From contig JAUUYB010000001.1 of the NCBI GenBank assembly GCA_030590605.1, forward strand, positions 1-23,893: a stretch of DNA of 23,893 bases, read 5' to 3'. The stretch comes from Candidatus Woesearchaeota archaeon (GTDB taxonomy: Archaea; Nanobdellota; Nanobdellia; Woesearchaeales; JAUUYB01). The notes under the pieces are model-generated. The model was not told where the DNA came from. It did no database searches and saw nothing but the letters and a program-made list of their open reading frames with translations. Positions 14,533 through 21,220 of the stretch are shown here, piece by piece (within the stretch, counting starts at the first letter, position 1; each line of letters starts with the position of its first letter). Both the position numbers and the translations under genes were made by a program.

Positions 14533-15274
14533 ACCTGCAATTAGATGCCTGGTCGAAATAATGTTTCTTCTCTTCTTGGAGGTTTGAAAGTTCCTCCAGG
14601 TTCTGCCGGGTCTGATGTAGTGTTCCTTTGATAGCGTCGCTGAGGATGTGGGTGTATGTTTTTTCATCAGTGATTGTGAATCCTAGGAGTTTCTCCATTG
14701 TTTCAACAAGCTTTTGAATAGTCTGGGTTTGGTAAATATTTCCGATCAGAGCAAACTTTGTATCCTTAAGGGCAGATAGTTCTTGTGAAATATTCCTTTC
14801 CTGGCCTTCTGATATGCAGTGCAGTTCAAGCATCTCATACTCTGCATCTTTGTCTTCTGGATTCCTGATGCAATACTGGGTGAGATCATAGATCTTGTCG
14901 TCTCTTAGTATCTCACTTCGTTCATTGAGTCGCTGGATATCCTTTTCGATCTCATCAAGGTGGTAGATTGAATGTTTAATAGATGAATATATGACTTCGA
15001 TATAGTTGTTGATCCTTTTGAGTGTGGGGAGTTTTTGTTCCTCTTCCTCATGGGTTAGTTTTAGAAGGGAGTCATAGGAGTGATTAGCTAAAAGGTCTTC
15101 AATCGTTGTTCCTGATGTTTGATTTGTCATTCTCATACGTCGGCAGATATCTACCATGTTATTACTTAGTAATGGCGAATCTATTCCATTTATAAATCTA
15201 TCTGTTTTCACTTCAATAATGTTTATCGGCTGCTTATCTCGTCTCATTTTTACATGCATCCTTTCTTTATTCAT
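14522..15274 (-). CDS. Unrecognised coiled-coil protein
   Basis: Up to 250 aa; I do not recognise a family. The N-terminal 60 residues are polar. The rest is predominantly helical and charged, with heptad-like stretches (IKHSIYHLDEIEKDIQRLNERSEI region about 97-118, and LHQTRQNLEELSNLQEEKKHYF near the C-terminus). It ends CRFTC. There are no membrane segments or signal peptide. The start is uncertain: a TATA-like CGTTTAATAC (15281-15290, minus) sits only about 11-15 bp before the first ATG, so a leaderless start at the second ATG (15259) or third (15247, MRRDKQPINIIEV) may be used. Divergent from the PfkB kinase. Confidence 0.65.
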   Translation of the reverse strand: MNKERMHVKMRRDKQPINIIEVKTDRFINGIDSPLLSNNMVDICRRMRMTNQTSGTTIEDLLANHSYDSLLKLTHEEEEQKLPTLKRINNYIEVIYSSIKHSIYHLDEIEKDIQRLNERSEILRDDKIYDLTQYCIRNPEDKDAEYEMLELHCISEGQERNISQELSALKDTKFALIGNIYQTQTIQKLVETMEKLLGFTITDEKTYTHILSDAIKGTLHQTRQNLEELSNLQEEKKHYFDQASNCRFTC

Positions 15275-15332
15275 AAAGGGGTATTAAACGGAGGTTCTGA
15301 CATATTCACCTCGAAGAACTTCTGAACAGGTT

Positions 15333-15360
15333 ATGATTCGTGTAATCATTTTTATCTTTT
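15333..15360 (+). promoter_or_regulatory. Palindrome with T-rich flank between divergent genes
   Basis: ATGATT (15333-15338) and AATCAT (15344-15349) flank CGTGT and are followed by TTTTTATCTTTT. It could be an operator for the divergent pair or a terminator for antisense transcription. Confidence 0.3.
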
Positions 15361-15390
15361 TACCTTATCTACTATATATCATGCAATAAA

Positions 15391-15400
15391 CTATAATAAG
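15391..15400 (+). promoter_or_regulatory. TATA box of the PfkB kinase gene
   Basis: CTATAATAAG is centred 26.5 bp before the ATG at 15422. A second TATATATC lies at 15373-15380. Confidence 0.55.
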
Positions 15401-15421
15401 GAGCACAGATACACTATTCAG

Positions 15422-16396
15422 ATGATAAAGCTCTACGACGTATTCGGTATCGGAAACACTCTGATGGATCTCATTATAGAAGCAGAAGACCACCATTTAG
15501 AGAAGCATGAGCTGAAGAAAGGCATCATGCATCTCCTTGAGGAGGATCAGGCTCATAGGATCATGGATTCTCATGAACCGACAAAGATCGTCCCTGCAGG
15601 TGCGACTACAAACACTTTATTAGGTATCAGTGCCCTAGGAGGCAGATGCATACTCGCAGGACAGGTCGGAAGGGGAGAATACGGCGATATGTACGAGGAG
15701 ATCATCACTAAGGAAGGTATCACCTCCCAATTAGTCAGATGCAACAGCTCCCGTACCGGAAAAGTCCTTAATTTCGTCACTCCAGACGCAGAGCGTACTT
15801 TCGGAGTGCATCTTGGAGCTGCAATCAACCTGGACAAGGCATCCCTCATTGACGAGGATATAAAGAAGAGCAAGTGGTTCTATTTCACTGGTTATGAGCT
15901 TGAATCTGTCCACGATGCAGTCATGCATGCAATAAAAGTAGCAAAAGATAATGATGTCAAGGTTGCTATGGATATTGCTGATCCTCAACTGGTATCAAGG
16001 AACAAGGACCTCCTAAAAGAGGTAGTTTCCAAACACATAGATCTCCTTTTCATGAACGCTTTAGAAGCGAGAGCATTTACTGGTTTTGGAGCAGAAGAGG
16101 CTGCTAAATCAGTAGATGCAGATATGGTGGTAGTTAAGCGTGGCCCGATAGGGTCGATCATAAAGACTCCTGAAGGCATAACCCAGATAAAGACGACTGC
16201 GGTAAAAGCGATTGACACGACAGGAGCAGGTGACCTCTACGCTGCAGGTTTCCTCTACAGCCTAATTAAAGGATATTCTGTCGAGAAAGCAGGGAAGATG
16301 GGTTCTATCATGGGTTCGATGATTGTCTCGCAGATAGGTGCGTTCATGGGTCCTGACATGAAACGCCATATAAAGGCCAGTTTCGAGAAACTTTAG
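15422..16396 (+). CDS. PfkB-family nucleoside/sugar kinase, probably adenosine kinase
   Basis: 324 aa. PfkB fold: GIGNTLMDLI (9-18) at the N-terminus, the substrate-site PAGATTNTLLGISALGG (58-74), MNALEARAFTG (NxxE-type metal/phosphate motif, from 211) and the C-terminal signature DTTGAGD (265-271), whose Asp271 is the catalytic base and whose GAG forms the anion hole. The spacing and the Asn-Thr-rich first motif resemble adenosine-kinase-like members more than ribokinase. It lies about 650 bp from ahcY, whose product is adenosine. AhcY runs towards SAH unless adenosine is removed, so adenosine to AMP is the most sensible reaction; this is inference from family and context. The 3' end overlaps the convergent lrp-like gene by four bases. 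Confidence 0.87.
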   Translation: MIKLYDVFGIGNTLMDLIIEAEDHHLEKHELKKGIMHLLEEDQAHRIMDSHEPTKIVPAGATTNTLLGISALGGRCILAGQVGRGEYGDMYEEIITKEGITSQLVRCNSSRTGKVLNFVTPDAERTFGVHLGAAINLDKASLIDEDIKKSKWFYFTGYELESVHDAVMHAIKVAKDNDVKVAMDIADPQLVSRNKDLLKEVVSKHIDLLFMNALEARAFTGFGAEEAAKSVDADMVVVKRGPIGSIIKTPEGITQIKTTAVKAIDTTGAGDLYAAGFLYSLIKGYSVEKAGKMGSIMGSMIVSQIGAFMGPDMKRHIKASFEKL

Positions 16397-16821
16397 ATAT
16401 CTTCTTTCAGGTTGATCGTGCTGACAGTAGTGATGGTCTTGACGATTTCCTTCCTTTTTCTGAGTGTGATGAGATAATCGTTGAATTCCTCGATATCCCT
16501 GAACTTAAGCTTGATTAGGAGGTCATATTCTCCAGTGACTCCGAATGCTTCCTTGATATGTTTGTCTTCAAAGAAGGAGGGGGGTAGATTCGCGGATGTG
16601 GTGACGAACATGAAGACGATGAAATGTTCTTCCACCGCCCTATTATCGAGTTTGACTGTAAATCTTTCTATGACTCCTGTCTTCACCATCCTCTGCATCC
16701 TTTGATGGACTGTGGATGGACGTATGCCTGTCTTCTTCGCGATGTCCCTGATTGCCATACGGGAATTCTCCCTGAGAGCATCGATGATTCTTTGGTCCTT
16801 GTCGTCTATTGTCGCGGTCAT
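16393..16821 (-). CDS. Lrp/AsnC-family transcriptional regulator
   Basis: 142 aa, the usual full-length size. Residues 5-52 are the winged helix-turn-helix (IDDKDQRIIDALRENSRM, then IAKKTGIRPSTVHQRMQRMVKTGVI). Residues 66-140 form the RAM ligand-sensing and oligomerisation domain, with FGVTGEYDLLIKLKFRDIEEFNDYL as the signature and TTVSTINLKEDI at the end. These proteins form octamers that bind repeated sites and respond to amino acids or related small molecules. It lies between the kinase and ahcY, divergent from ahcY, and is flanked by inverted repeats at 16829-16890. A methyl-cycle regulator that also controls itself is the simplest inference. Confidence 0.92.
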   Translation of the reverse strand: MTATIDDKDQRIIDALRENSRMAIRDIAKKTGIRPSTVHQRMQRMVKTGVIERFTVKLDNRAVEEHFIVFMFVTTSANLPPSFFEDKHIKEAFGVTGEYDLLIKLKFRDIEEFNDYLITLRKRKEIVKTITTVSTINLKEDI

Positions 16822-16828
16822 GAAAAAA

Positions 16829-16890
16829 ATGGCTCCTTGAGAAGAATTAACGAATATTTCATTGGGGGATGAAATAAATCAAGGAGCTAT
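16829..16890. promoter_or_regulatory. Candidate operator: 12-bp inverted repeat upstream of the Lrp gene
   Basis: ATGGCTCCTTGA (16829-16840) and TCAAGGAGCTAT (16879-16890) match as inverted repeats at 11 of 12 positions, centred 50 bp apart (about five helical turns). The first half-site begins eight bases before the Lrp start and the second lies upstream of the likely TATA region. This placement suits autoregulation by an Lrp oligomer that wraps or loops the DNA. Confidence 0.5.
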
Positions 16891-16938
16891 GATCAGGATG
16901 TTTTTTTCTTTGTCCAAGAAGTATTTAAACTTTTCGAT

Positions 16939-16973
16939 ATATGTCTATATATATCAAATAATCATAGACATAT
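16939..16973. promoter_or_regulatory. Candidate operator: perfect 10-bp inverted repeat upstream of ahcY
   Basis: ATATGTCTAT (16939-16948) and ATAGACATAT (16964-16973) are exact inverted repeats with a 15-base spacer, centred 25 bp apart. They lie 21 bp upstream of the ahcY TATA box, a normal position for an activator or repressor site. Confidence 0.5.
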
Positions 16974-16993
16974 TAAATAAAAATAGAGAAAAA

Positions 16994-17003
16994 GTATATA
17001 AAA
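16994..17003 (+). promoter_or_regulatory. TATA box of ahcY
   Basis: GTATATAAAA preceded by purine-rich AGAGAAAAA (BRE). Predicted transcript start near 17025, giving a leader of about 21 bases. Confidence 0.65.
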
Positions 17004-17034
17004 TGTCCCGAATTCAACACTTTATTGACGATAC

Positions 17035-17040
17035 GAGGTG
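17035..17040 (+). promoter_or_regulatory. Shine-Dalgarno site of ahcY
   Basis: GAGGTG lies five bases before ATG 17046, complementary to the usual archaeal 16S 3' end (AUCACCUC). It decides for 17046 over the in-frame TTG at 17025 and is one of the few clear ribosome binding sites here. Confidence 0.75.
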
Positions 17041-17045
17041 TATTT

Positions 17046-18449
17046 ATGGAAGATTACAAAGTAGCAGATATGTCTCTTGCCGGATTCGGCAGGAAAGAGA
17101 TTGATATTGCTGAACAGGAAATGCCAGGACTGATGGCTATCCGGAAAAAATATTCAGCTGACAAGCCGCTTAAAGGTGCAAGGATCACAGGCAGCTTGCA
17201 TATGACCATCCAGACCGCAGTCCTGATAGAGACTCTGGTAGATCTCGGCGCCGACGTCAGGTGGGCATCGTGTAACATATTTTCGACTCAGGATCACGCT
17301 GCAGCTGCGATCGCAAAAGAGGGTATCCCGGTATTCGCCTGGAAAGGAGAGGATCTGAAGGAATATTGGTGGTGCGCGAGAAAAGCTCTTGATTTCGGTG
17401 ATGGAAAAGGGCCGAATCTGATAGTTGACGACGGTGGAGACGCCACTCTTATGGTCCATAAAGGAGTAGAGATAGAAAAAGATCCATCGATCCTGAAGAA
17501 AGACTACAGTGATGAAGGAGAAGATTTCAGGGAGCTTATGAAGATACTTGAAGAGATCCACAAAGAGGATTCATCACGTTGGACAAAAGTCGCAAAAGAG
17601 ATCAAAGGAGTCTCTGAGGAGACCACGACCGGAGTCCACAGGCTATATCAGATGCTCGAAGATAAGGAACTCCTCTTCCCAGCGATCAACGTGAACGATT
17701 CCGTGACGAAATCGAAGTTCGACAACCTCTACGGTTGCAGAGAGAGCCTCGCAGATGGCATCAAGCGGGCGACTGATGTGATGGTCGCAGGCAAGGTCGT
17801 CGTAGTATGCGGGTATGGTGATGTCGGAAAAGGATGCACCCAGTCCATGAAAGGTTATGGGGCGAGGATAATAGTGACAGAGATAGACCCTATCTGTGCT
17901 TTGCAGGCGACGATGGAAGGGTTTGAGGTGAAGACCCTGGAAGAGGCACTTGATGAAGGCAACATCTATGTAACAGCCACAGGGAACTGCGAAGTGATCA
18001 CTGTCGATCATATGAAAAGGATGAAGGATCAGGCGATCGTCTGTAACATCGGTCACTTCGACAACGAGATCCAGGTAGAGAAGCTGGACAAGATGGAAGG
18101 TATCAAGAAGATGAACATCAAGCCGCAGGTGGATCGCTATGATTTCCCTGATGGCCACAGCATCTTCATGCTCGCAGAAGGCAGGTTGGTTAACCTTGGT
18201 TGTGCGACCGGCCACCCTAGTTTCGTCATGAGCAGTTCCTTCACGAACCAGACGCTCGCCCAGATTGAGTTATGGACCAAGGACTATGAGCTTGGTGTGT
18301 TCATGCTGCCAAAAGAGCTCGATGAGGAAGTCGCTAGGCTCCATCTCGGAAAGCTAGGAGTCTCACTAACTACTTTGTCAGATAAACAGGCGAAGTACAT
18401 CGGTGTGAAAGTCGATGGTCCATACAAGCCAGGTCATTACAGGTACTGA
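17046..18449 (+). CDS. ahcY: Adenosylhomocysteinase (S-adenosyl-L-homocysteine hydrolase)
   Basis: 467 aa. It converts SAH to adenosine and homocysteine, removing the product that inhibits methyltransferases. The N-terminal catalytic domain shows [16 protein letters not shown] (49-64), [18 protein letters not shown] (73-90), VDDGGD (127-132) and VTKSKFDN (220-227, with the catalytic Lys/Asp pair). The NAD domain has GYGDVGKG (256-263) and [17 protein letters not shown]. The C-terminus ends KPGHYRY, the tail that completes the neighbouring subunit's NAD site. It also carries the roughly 40-residue insertion at about 141-182. Length, insertion and tail are those of the long bacterial/plant-type enzyme, whereas many archaeal enzymes are shorter, which suggests acquisition from bacteria. 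A T-rich tract after the stop (18453-18469) probably ends the transcript. Confidence 0.97.
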   Translation: MEDYKVADMSLAGFGRKEIDIAEQEMPGLMAIRKKYSADKPLKGARITGSLHMTIQTAVLIETLVDLGADVRWASCNIFSTQDHAAAAIAKEGIPVFAWKGEDLKEYWWCARKALDFGDGKGPNLIVDDGGDATLMVHKGVEIEKDPSILKKDYSDEGEDFRELMKILEEIHKEDSSRWTKVAKEIKGVSEETTTGVHRLYQMLEDKELLFPAINVNDSVTKSKFDNLYGCRESLADGIKRATDVMVAGKVVVVCGYGDVGKGCTQSMKGYGARIIVTEIDPICALQATMEGFEVKTLEEALDEGNIYVTATGNCEVITVDHMKRMKDQAIVCNIGHFDNEIQVEKLDKMEGIKKMNIKPQVDRYDFPDGHSIFMLAEGRLVNLGCATGHPSFVMSSSFTNQTLAQIELWTKDYELGVFMLPKELDEEVARLHLGKLGVSLTTLSDKQAKYIGVKVDGPYKPGHYRY

Positions 18450-18452
18450 ACC

Positions 18453-18469
18453 ATTTTTTCCTTTTTTTT
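18453..18469 (+). terminator. T-rich terminator of ahcY
   Basis: TTTTTTCCTTTTTTTTA begins four bases after the ahcY stop. Oligo-T tracts of this kind terminate archaeal RNA polymerase without needing a hairpin. Confidence 0.55.
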
Positions 18470-18475
18470 ACTCCC

Positions 18476-18655
18476 TTCTCCGAAGGAGAAAACAACATTG
18501 GCCGGATGGAGCATAGCAAGTTCCCCTACATAGTAGGGGGTTTTGCTAGGCGGAATAGGACATGCACCAGCATGGCCGTCCGTGCCAGAGTTGTTGCTAG
18601 GAAAATCATAGATTTTCATGCACAAGAAAACACAACAGTGTTTTCTTTGTGTTTT
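18476..18655 (+). ncRNA. Cluster of RNA-like hairpins after ahcY, possible small RNA with a three-way junction
   Basis: Five stems can be drawn in 180 bases. TTCTCC/GGAGAA is at 18476-18490. P1 pairs AACAACATTGGC (18491-18502) with GCCAGAGTTGTT (18584-18595) and encloses P2 (AGCAA...TTGCT with CCCCTAC/GTAGGGG inside, 18515-18547) and P3 (GGACATGC/GCAT..GTCC, 18558-18581). GAAAATC/GATTTTC is at 18601-18617. CACAAGAAAACAC/GTGTTTTCTTTGTG (18621-18651) is followed by TTTT and looks like a terminator. Mismatches in P1 and P2 become G-U pairs on the plus strand only, which favours a plus-strand RNA. I see no TATA box of its own, so it may instead be an ahcY 3' UTR. No known RNA family is recognised. 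Confidence 0.45.
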
Positions 18656-18679
18656 CGTATGCAGCAATAATAAGAAAGA

Positions 18680-18686
18680 TTTATTA
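18680..18686 (+). promoter_or_regulatory. TATA box of the histidine phosphatase gene
   Basis: TTTATTA centred about 29 bp before the ATG at 18712; it excludes an earlier in-frame ATG at 18649 as the start. Confidence 0.55.
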
Positions 18687-18711
18687 CTATCATAATACCC
18701 ATTTTTTTCTC

Positions 18712-19281
18712 ATGAGACTAATGATCACCCGTCACGGACAGACTGTAGATAACATAAACAGGATTCTTCAGGGTCAGGCTCCAGGAAAACTCACAGAGAC
18801 TGGCATAGCTCAAGCCAAGAAGCTTGCAGAGTCCATAAAGGATGAGCATATCGATGTCATCTATTCTAGCGATCTTAAGCGTGCATCAGATACCACAGCA
18901 GAAATAACCAAATATCACCCAAAGACATCGGTCATTCTCACAAAAGACCTGCGTGAAAGGGATTTCAGAGAATACGTAGGCAAACCATATGAGGCTGTCG
19001 ATTGGGACAATCTGCCAGATGATGTTGAATCGAATGTTGAGATGAGAGAAAGGATTAAACGCACCCTCGATGAGGCATATGAAAAACATCCTGATAAGAC
19101 TGTCTTGATTGTCTGTCATGGGGGAGTCATCAAGGTTCTCATATCAATAATCCATGATTTTCCTGTCGAAAAGATAGAAGAGATCGAAAAACATGGCAAC
19201 ACCGCGCTCACAATAATCGAGATGACAGAAGACAAGGACCATGTAGTACATCTCCTCAATAATCAGGATCACCTAGAGTAA
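18712..19281 (+). CDS. Histidine phosphatase (phosphoglycerate mutase-like) superfamily protein
   Basis: 189 aa from the ATG at 18712. The phosphate-pocket residues are all present: RHGQT at the N-terminus with the phosphohistidine, Arg in YSSDLKRASDT, Glu in LRERDFREYVG, and the second His in VCHGGVIKVL. The spacing and size fit the branch of small phosphatases that includes cobC-like, GpmB-like and SixA-like enzymes; the substrate cannot be told from sequence. An earlier in-frame ATG exists at 18649, but those residues are not family-like and the promoter lies after it. Cytoplasmic. A membrane protein gene with its own promoter follows 33 bp later. Confidence 0.92.
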   Translation: MRLMITRHGQTVDNINRILQGQAPGKLTETGIAQAKKLAESIKDEHIDVIYSSDLKRASDTTAEITKYHPKTSVILTKDLRERDFREYVGKPYEAVDWDNLPDDVESNVEMRERIKRTLDEAYEKHPDKTVLIVCHGGVIKVLISIIHDFPVEKIEEIEKHGNTALTIIEMTEDKDHVVHLLNNQDHLE

Positions 19282-19282
19282 T

Positions 19283-19292
19283 CTTATTATAC
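19283..19292 (+). promoter_or_regulatory. TATA box of the membrane protein gene
   Basis: CTTATTATAC begins right after the phosphatase stop and is centred 27 bp before ATG 19315. Confidence 0.6.
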
Positions 19293-19314
19293 TGAACAGC
19301 ACCCCCCTTATTCT

Positions 19315-19902
19315 ATGAAAGTTCCAAGGACATTTAGTTCATATCTGAGATACATCCTGTATAAGAAGAATCTCTCGACCATGTTCTATATGATAATCGG
19401 CATCTTGATAATTTTCCTTTTGACTTTGCTCTCACTCTTCCTCTTGAAGAACATAAAGATGATTTTCTTCATCCTGCTTCTGATGGCTCTTGGTATATTG
19501 ACAGACTCTTTGAACAGATTCATGCCTTTCACGGTTGGATTTGAATTGATCATGATGGCTACGATCCTTACCGCGAGTGTCTATTCTCCTACGATAGGGA
19601 TAATGGTGGGTGTTCTTTCGCTTGCGATTTCAGAGCTGTTCATAATGAAGTTCAAGTTAGGTCTCATTATCTCTTTTTTCGCCCTTGCAGTGGTAGGATT
19701 CTTGGCAAGTATCTTTCAGGGAGTCGATATAACAGTATTGGGTATTACGCTCACCTTGATATATGACGCGATCATCCTGCCAGGTTATTATTTTACAGGA
19801 TCGAATTTTGTCAAGGTATTCATATTCGGTTCGACTCATATAGCATGGAACATCTATGTATTCGTTAAGCTGGCTCCTTGGTTCCTTCAATTGATGACTT
19901 AG
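19315..19902 (+). CDS. Polytopic membrane protein, unidentified (ECF S-component-like topology)
   Basis: 195 aa, almost entirely hydrophobic: about six membrane segments (roughly 23-47, 48-66, 72-92, 93-112, 113-133, 137-160), with a basic N-terminus (RYILYKK) and an aromatic C-terminus. The pattern of short helices with FELIMMATILTASVYSPTIGIMVGVLSLAISELF resembles the substrate-binding S components of ECF transporters or MreD-like proteins, but I see no diagnostic motif. No energising module (EcfA/EcfT) is in the window. The 3' end stops five bases before the convergent DUF835 gene. Confidence 0.7.
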   Translation: MKVPRTFSSYLRYILYKKNLSTMFYMIIGILIIFLLTLLSLFLLKNIKMIFFILLLMALGILTDSLNRFMPFTVGFELIMMATILTASVYSPTIGIMVGVLSLAISELFIMKFKLGLIISFFALAVVGFLASIFQGVDITVLGITLTLIYDAIILPGYYFTGSNFVKVFIFGSTHIAWNIYVFVKLAPWFLQLMT

Positions 19903-19907
19903 AAAAT

Positions 19908-20411
19908 TCACACGAATTTGATGATCTCGAGTTCTCTTTCGAGTTGCTTGAGTTCTTTTATATCTATTGCGTTAGGGCTGACTGGTATGATAAGCAGCGT
20001 GTTGTACATCGAGACGAAATCTTTTATGTGGTGTATGAGCTGGAGGGTCTGGTTGAACGAGTTCCTGGAGATTATGTATTCCATCCCGTCGAGAAGTATG
20101 ATGCTTTCTGTATTGTTCTTGAGGCTTGAGTTGACGAATCCGGTTATGGTGGCGTCAAGCTGCTCGATCTCTGTAGGGTCGATCGAAGGTTCTGTAGATT
20201 CGATATCAGTAAGCCAATATATCTTGATGTTATGGTGCATATCAGGGAAGGTCTTCTTAAGGACGCTGGGGTTCGTCCTGGTGATGAGTAATCCGTTGAC
20301 TTCATCTGAGACAGTATTGAAAAAGACCTGGAAACTATTCAAGGGCTTATCTTCTTCGTAGAGATAGGTCCTCCCAAGCTCTACATCATGGTTTTCCGGT
20401 AGTTTCTTCAT
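19908..20411 (-). CDS. DUF835-domain protein
   Basis: 167 aa, a stand-alone DUF835 domain. Family features visible: LGRTYLYEE near the start, VNGLLITRTNPS (about 38-49), IYWLTD (about 64-69), SIILLDGMEYIISRNSFNQTLQLIHHIKDFV (about 103-133) and LIIPVSPNAIDIKELKQLEREL near the end. DUF835 is found mainly in archaea, often attached to sensor or PAS domains, and has no settled biochemical function; the fold looks like a degenerate RecA/receiver-type domain (inference). Its ATG overlaps the stop of the KaiC-like gene (ATGA at 20408-20411), so the two are translationally coupled and probably act together. Confidence 0.87.
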   Translation of the reverse strand: MKKLPENHDVELGRTYLYEEDKPLNSFQVFFNTVSDEVNGLLITRTNPSVLKKTFPDMHHNIKIYWLTDIESTEPSIDPTEIEQLDATITGFVNSSLKNNTESIILLDGMEYIISRNSFNQTLQLIHHIKDFVSMYNTLLIIPVSPNAIDIKELKQLERELEIIKFV

Positions 20412-21220
20412 ATTATCTTGGAGAGTGCATGGAATCCTTGAGGGTCTTTCTTCAGGATGAACACGTCTCTGTTGCAGTTTGTGGCTCTCATCTTTACTAT
20501 GGTTGCCTCTGTCGCTTCTTTTCTGTCTCTGTGTGTGAGCTGGAGGGAGATGATGCCGTCAGAGAGGTATTCTTCGACTCCATATTCCGAATATCTTGAT
20601 GAGTCAAGCGGCATCTCTGAGATCAGGAACGAAGTGATATCCATATCCCTGAAGAACTCGAAGATATGGAATAGTTTGACTCGTACATCCTTGAAGTTTG
20701 ACAGTGCATAGAGCGCAGAGAGCGAGTCGAGGACGAAATGGTCGAGTCCTGCCTGTTCCCTTACATTCTTCGCGATGTTCTTGATGACATTGAGCCAGTC
20801 TCCTGTAGGGTTCATATCAGTCCCGACGACTTGTTTCCGAAGTGCGGAGAGATCAGTGATTATGAGTGCGCCTTTACCTAGGTTCTTGATCACTTGTATC
20901 TGTTCTTTTAGTTTCGCGATGTCTGAAATGACCACGATGTTCACTTTTGACATATCGAAATCCATGTTGATCATATGGTTGATGAGGGAGGTATAGGTCT
21001 GTTCGAGAGAGATATAGAGGCCGATCTTTCCTGCTAATGCTTCATTATAGAGGAGATTGAAGCAGATGGAAGATTTCATTGTCCCTGCTGCACCTGCGAT
21101 GAGGGTGATGTGCCCGAGGGGGATTCCACCTTGCAGTTTGTCATCGACCCCGTCGATATAGGTCGACACACGTTTGATCTCTGATTTTTCATTGATTATG
21201 GTTTCAGTCATGTTTCTCAC
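20408..21220 (-). CDS. KaiC-like RecA-family ATPase
   Basis: Up to 270 aa with a single KaiC/RecA domain. VSTYIDGVDDKLQGGIPLG leads into Walker A GAAGTMKS (43-50). The catalytic-Glu region SLEQ (71-74) follows, then Walker B-like HFVLDSLSAL (161-170, Asp165) and the C-terminal strand block DGIISLQLTHRD...IVKMRATN typical of KaiC homologues. Such single-domain ATPases (for example FlaH/ArlH and GvpD relatives) act as nucleotide-dependent switches through partner proteins. The start is either GTG at 21220, overlapping the propeller stop, or ATG at 21211, which has GTGAG four bases before it; the latter seems likelier. Middle gene of a three-gene operon. Confidence 0.9.
   Translation of the reverse strand: MRNMTETIINEKSEIKRVSTYIDGVDDKLQGGIPLGHITLIAGAAGTMKSSICFNLLYNEALAGKIGLYISLEQTYTSLINHMINMDFDMSKVNIVVISDIAKLKEQIQVIKNLGKGALIITDLSALRKQVVGTDMNPTGDWLNVIKNIAKNVREQAGLDHFVLDSLSALYALSNFKDVRVKLFHIFEFFRDMDITSFLISEMPLDSSRYSEYGVEEYLSDGIISLQLTHRDRKEATEATIVKMRATNCNRDVFILKKDPQGFHALSKII

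Noticed and set aside
13969..15274. Toxin-antitoxin pair formed by the nucleotidyltransferase-fold and coiled-coil genes
   Set aside because: The two genes are convergent, not co-transcribed, and the coiled-coil protein shows no antitoxin-like HTH.
15333..15360. Intrinsic terminator in front of the PfkB kinase
   Set aside because: No plus-strand gene lies upstream to be terminated; listed only as a possible operator.
18437..18667. 76-codon minus-strand open frame
   Set aside because: It spans the ahcY stop, the T-tract and the hairpin cluster, has no promoter or ribosome site, and resembles no family I know.
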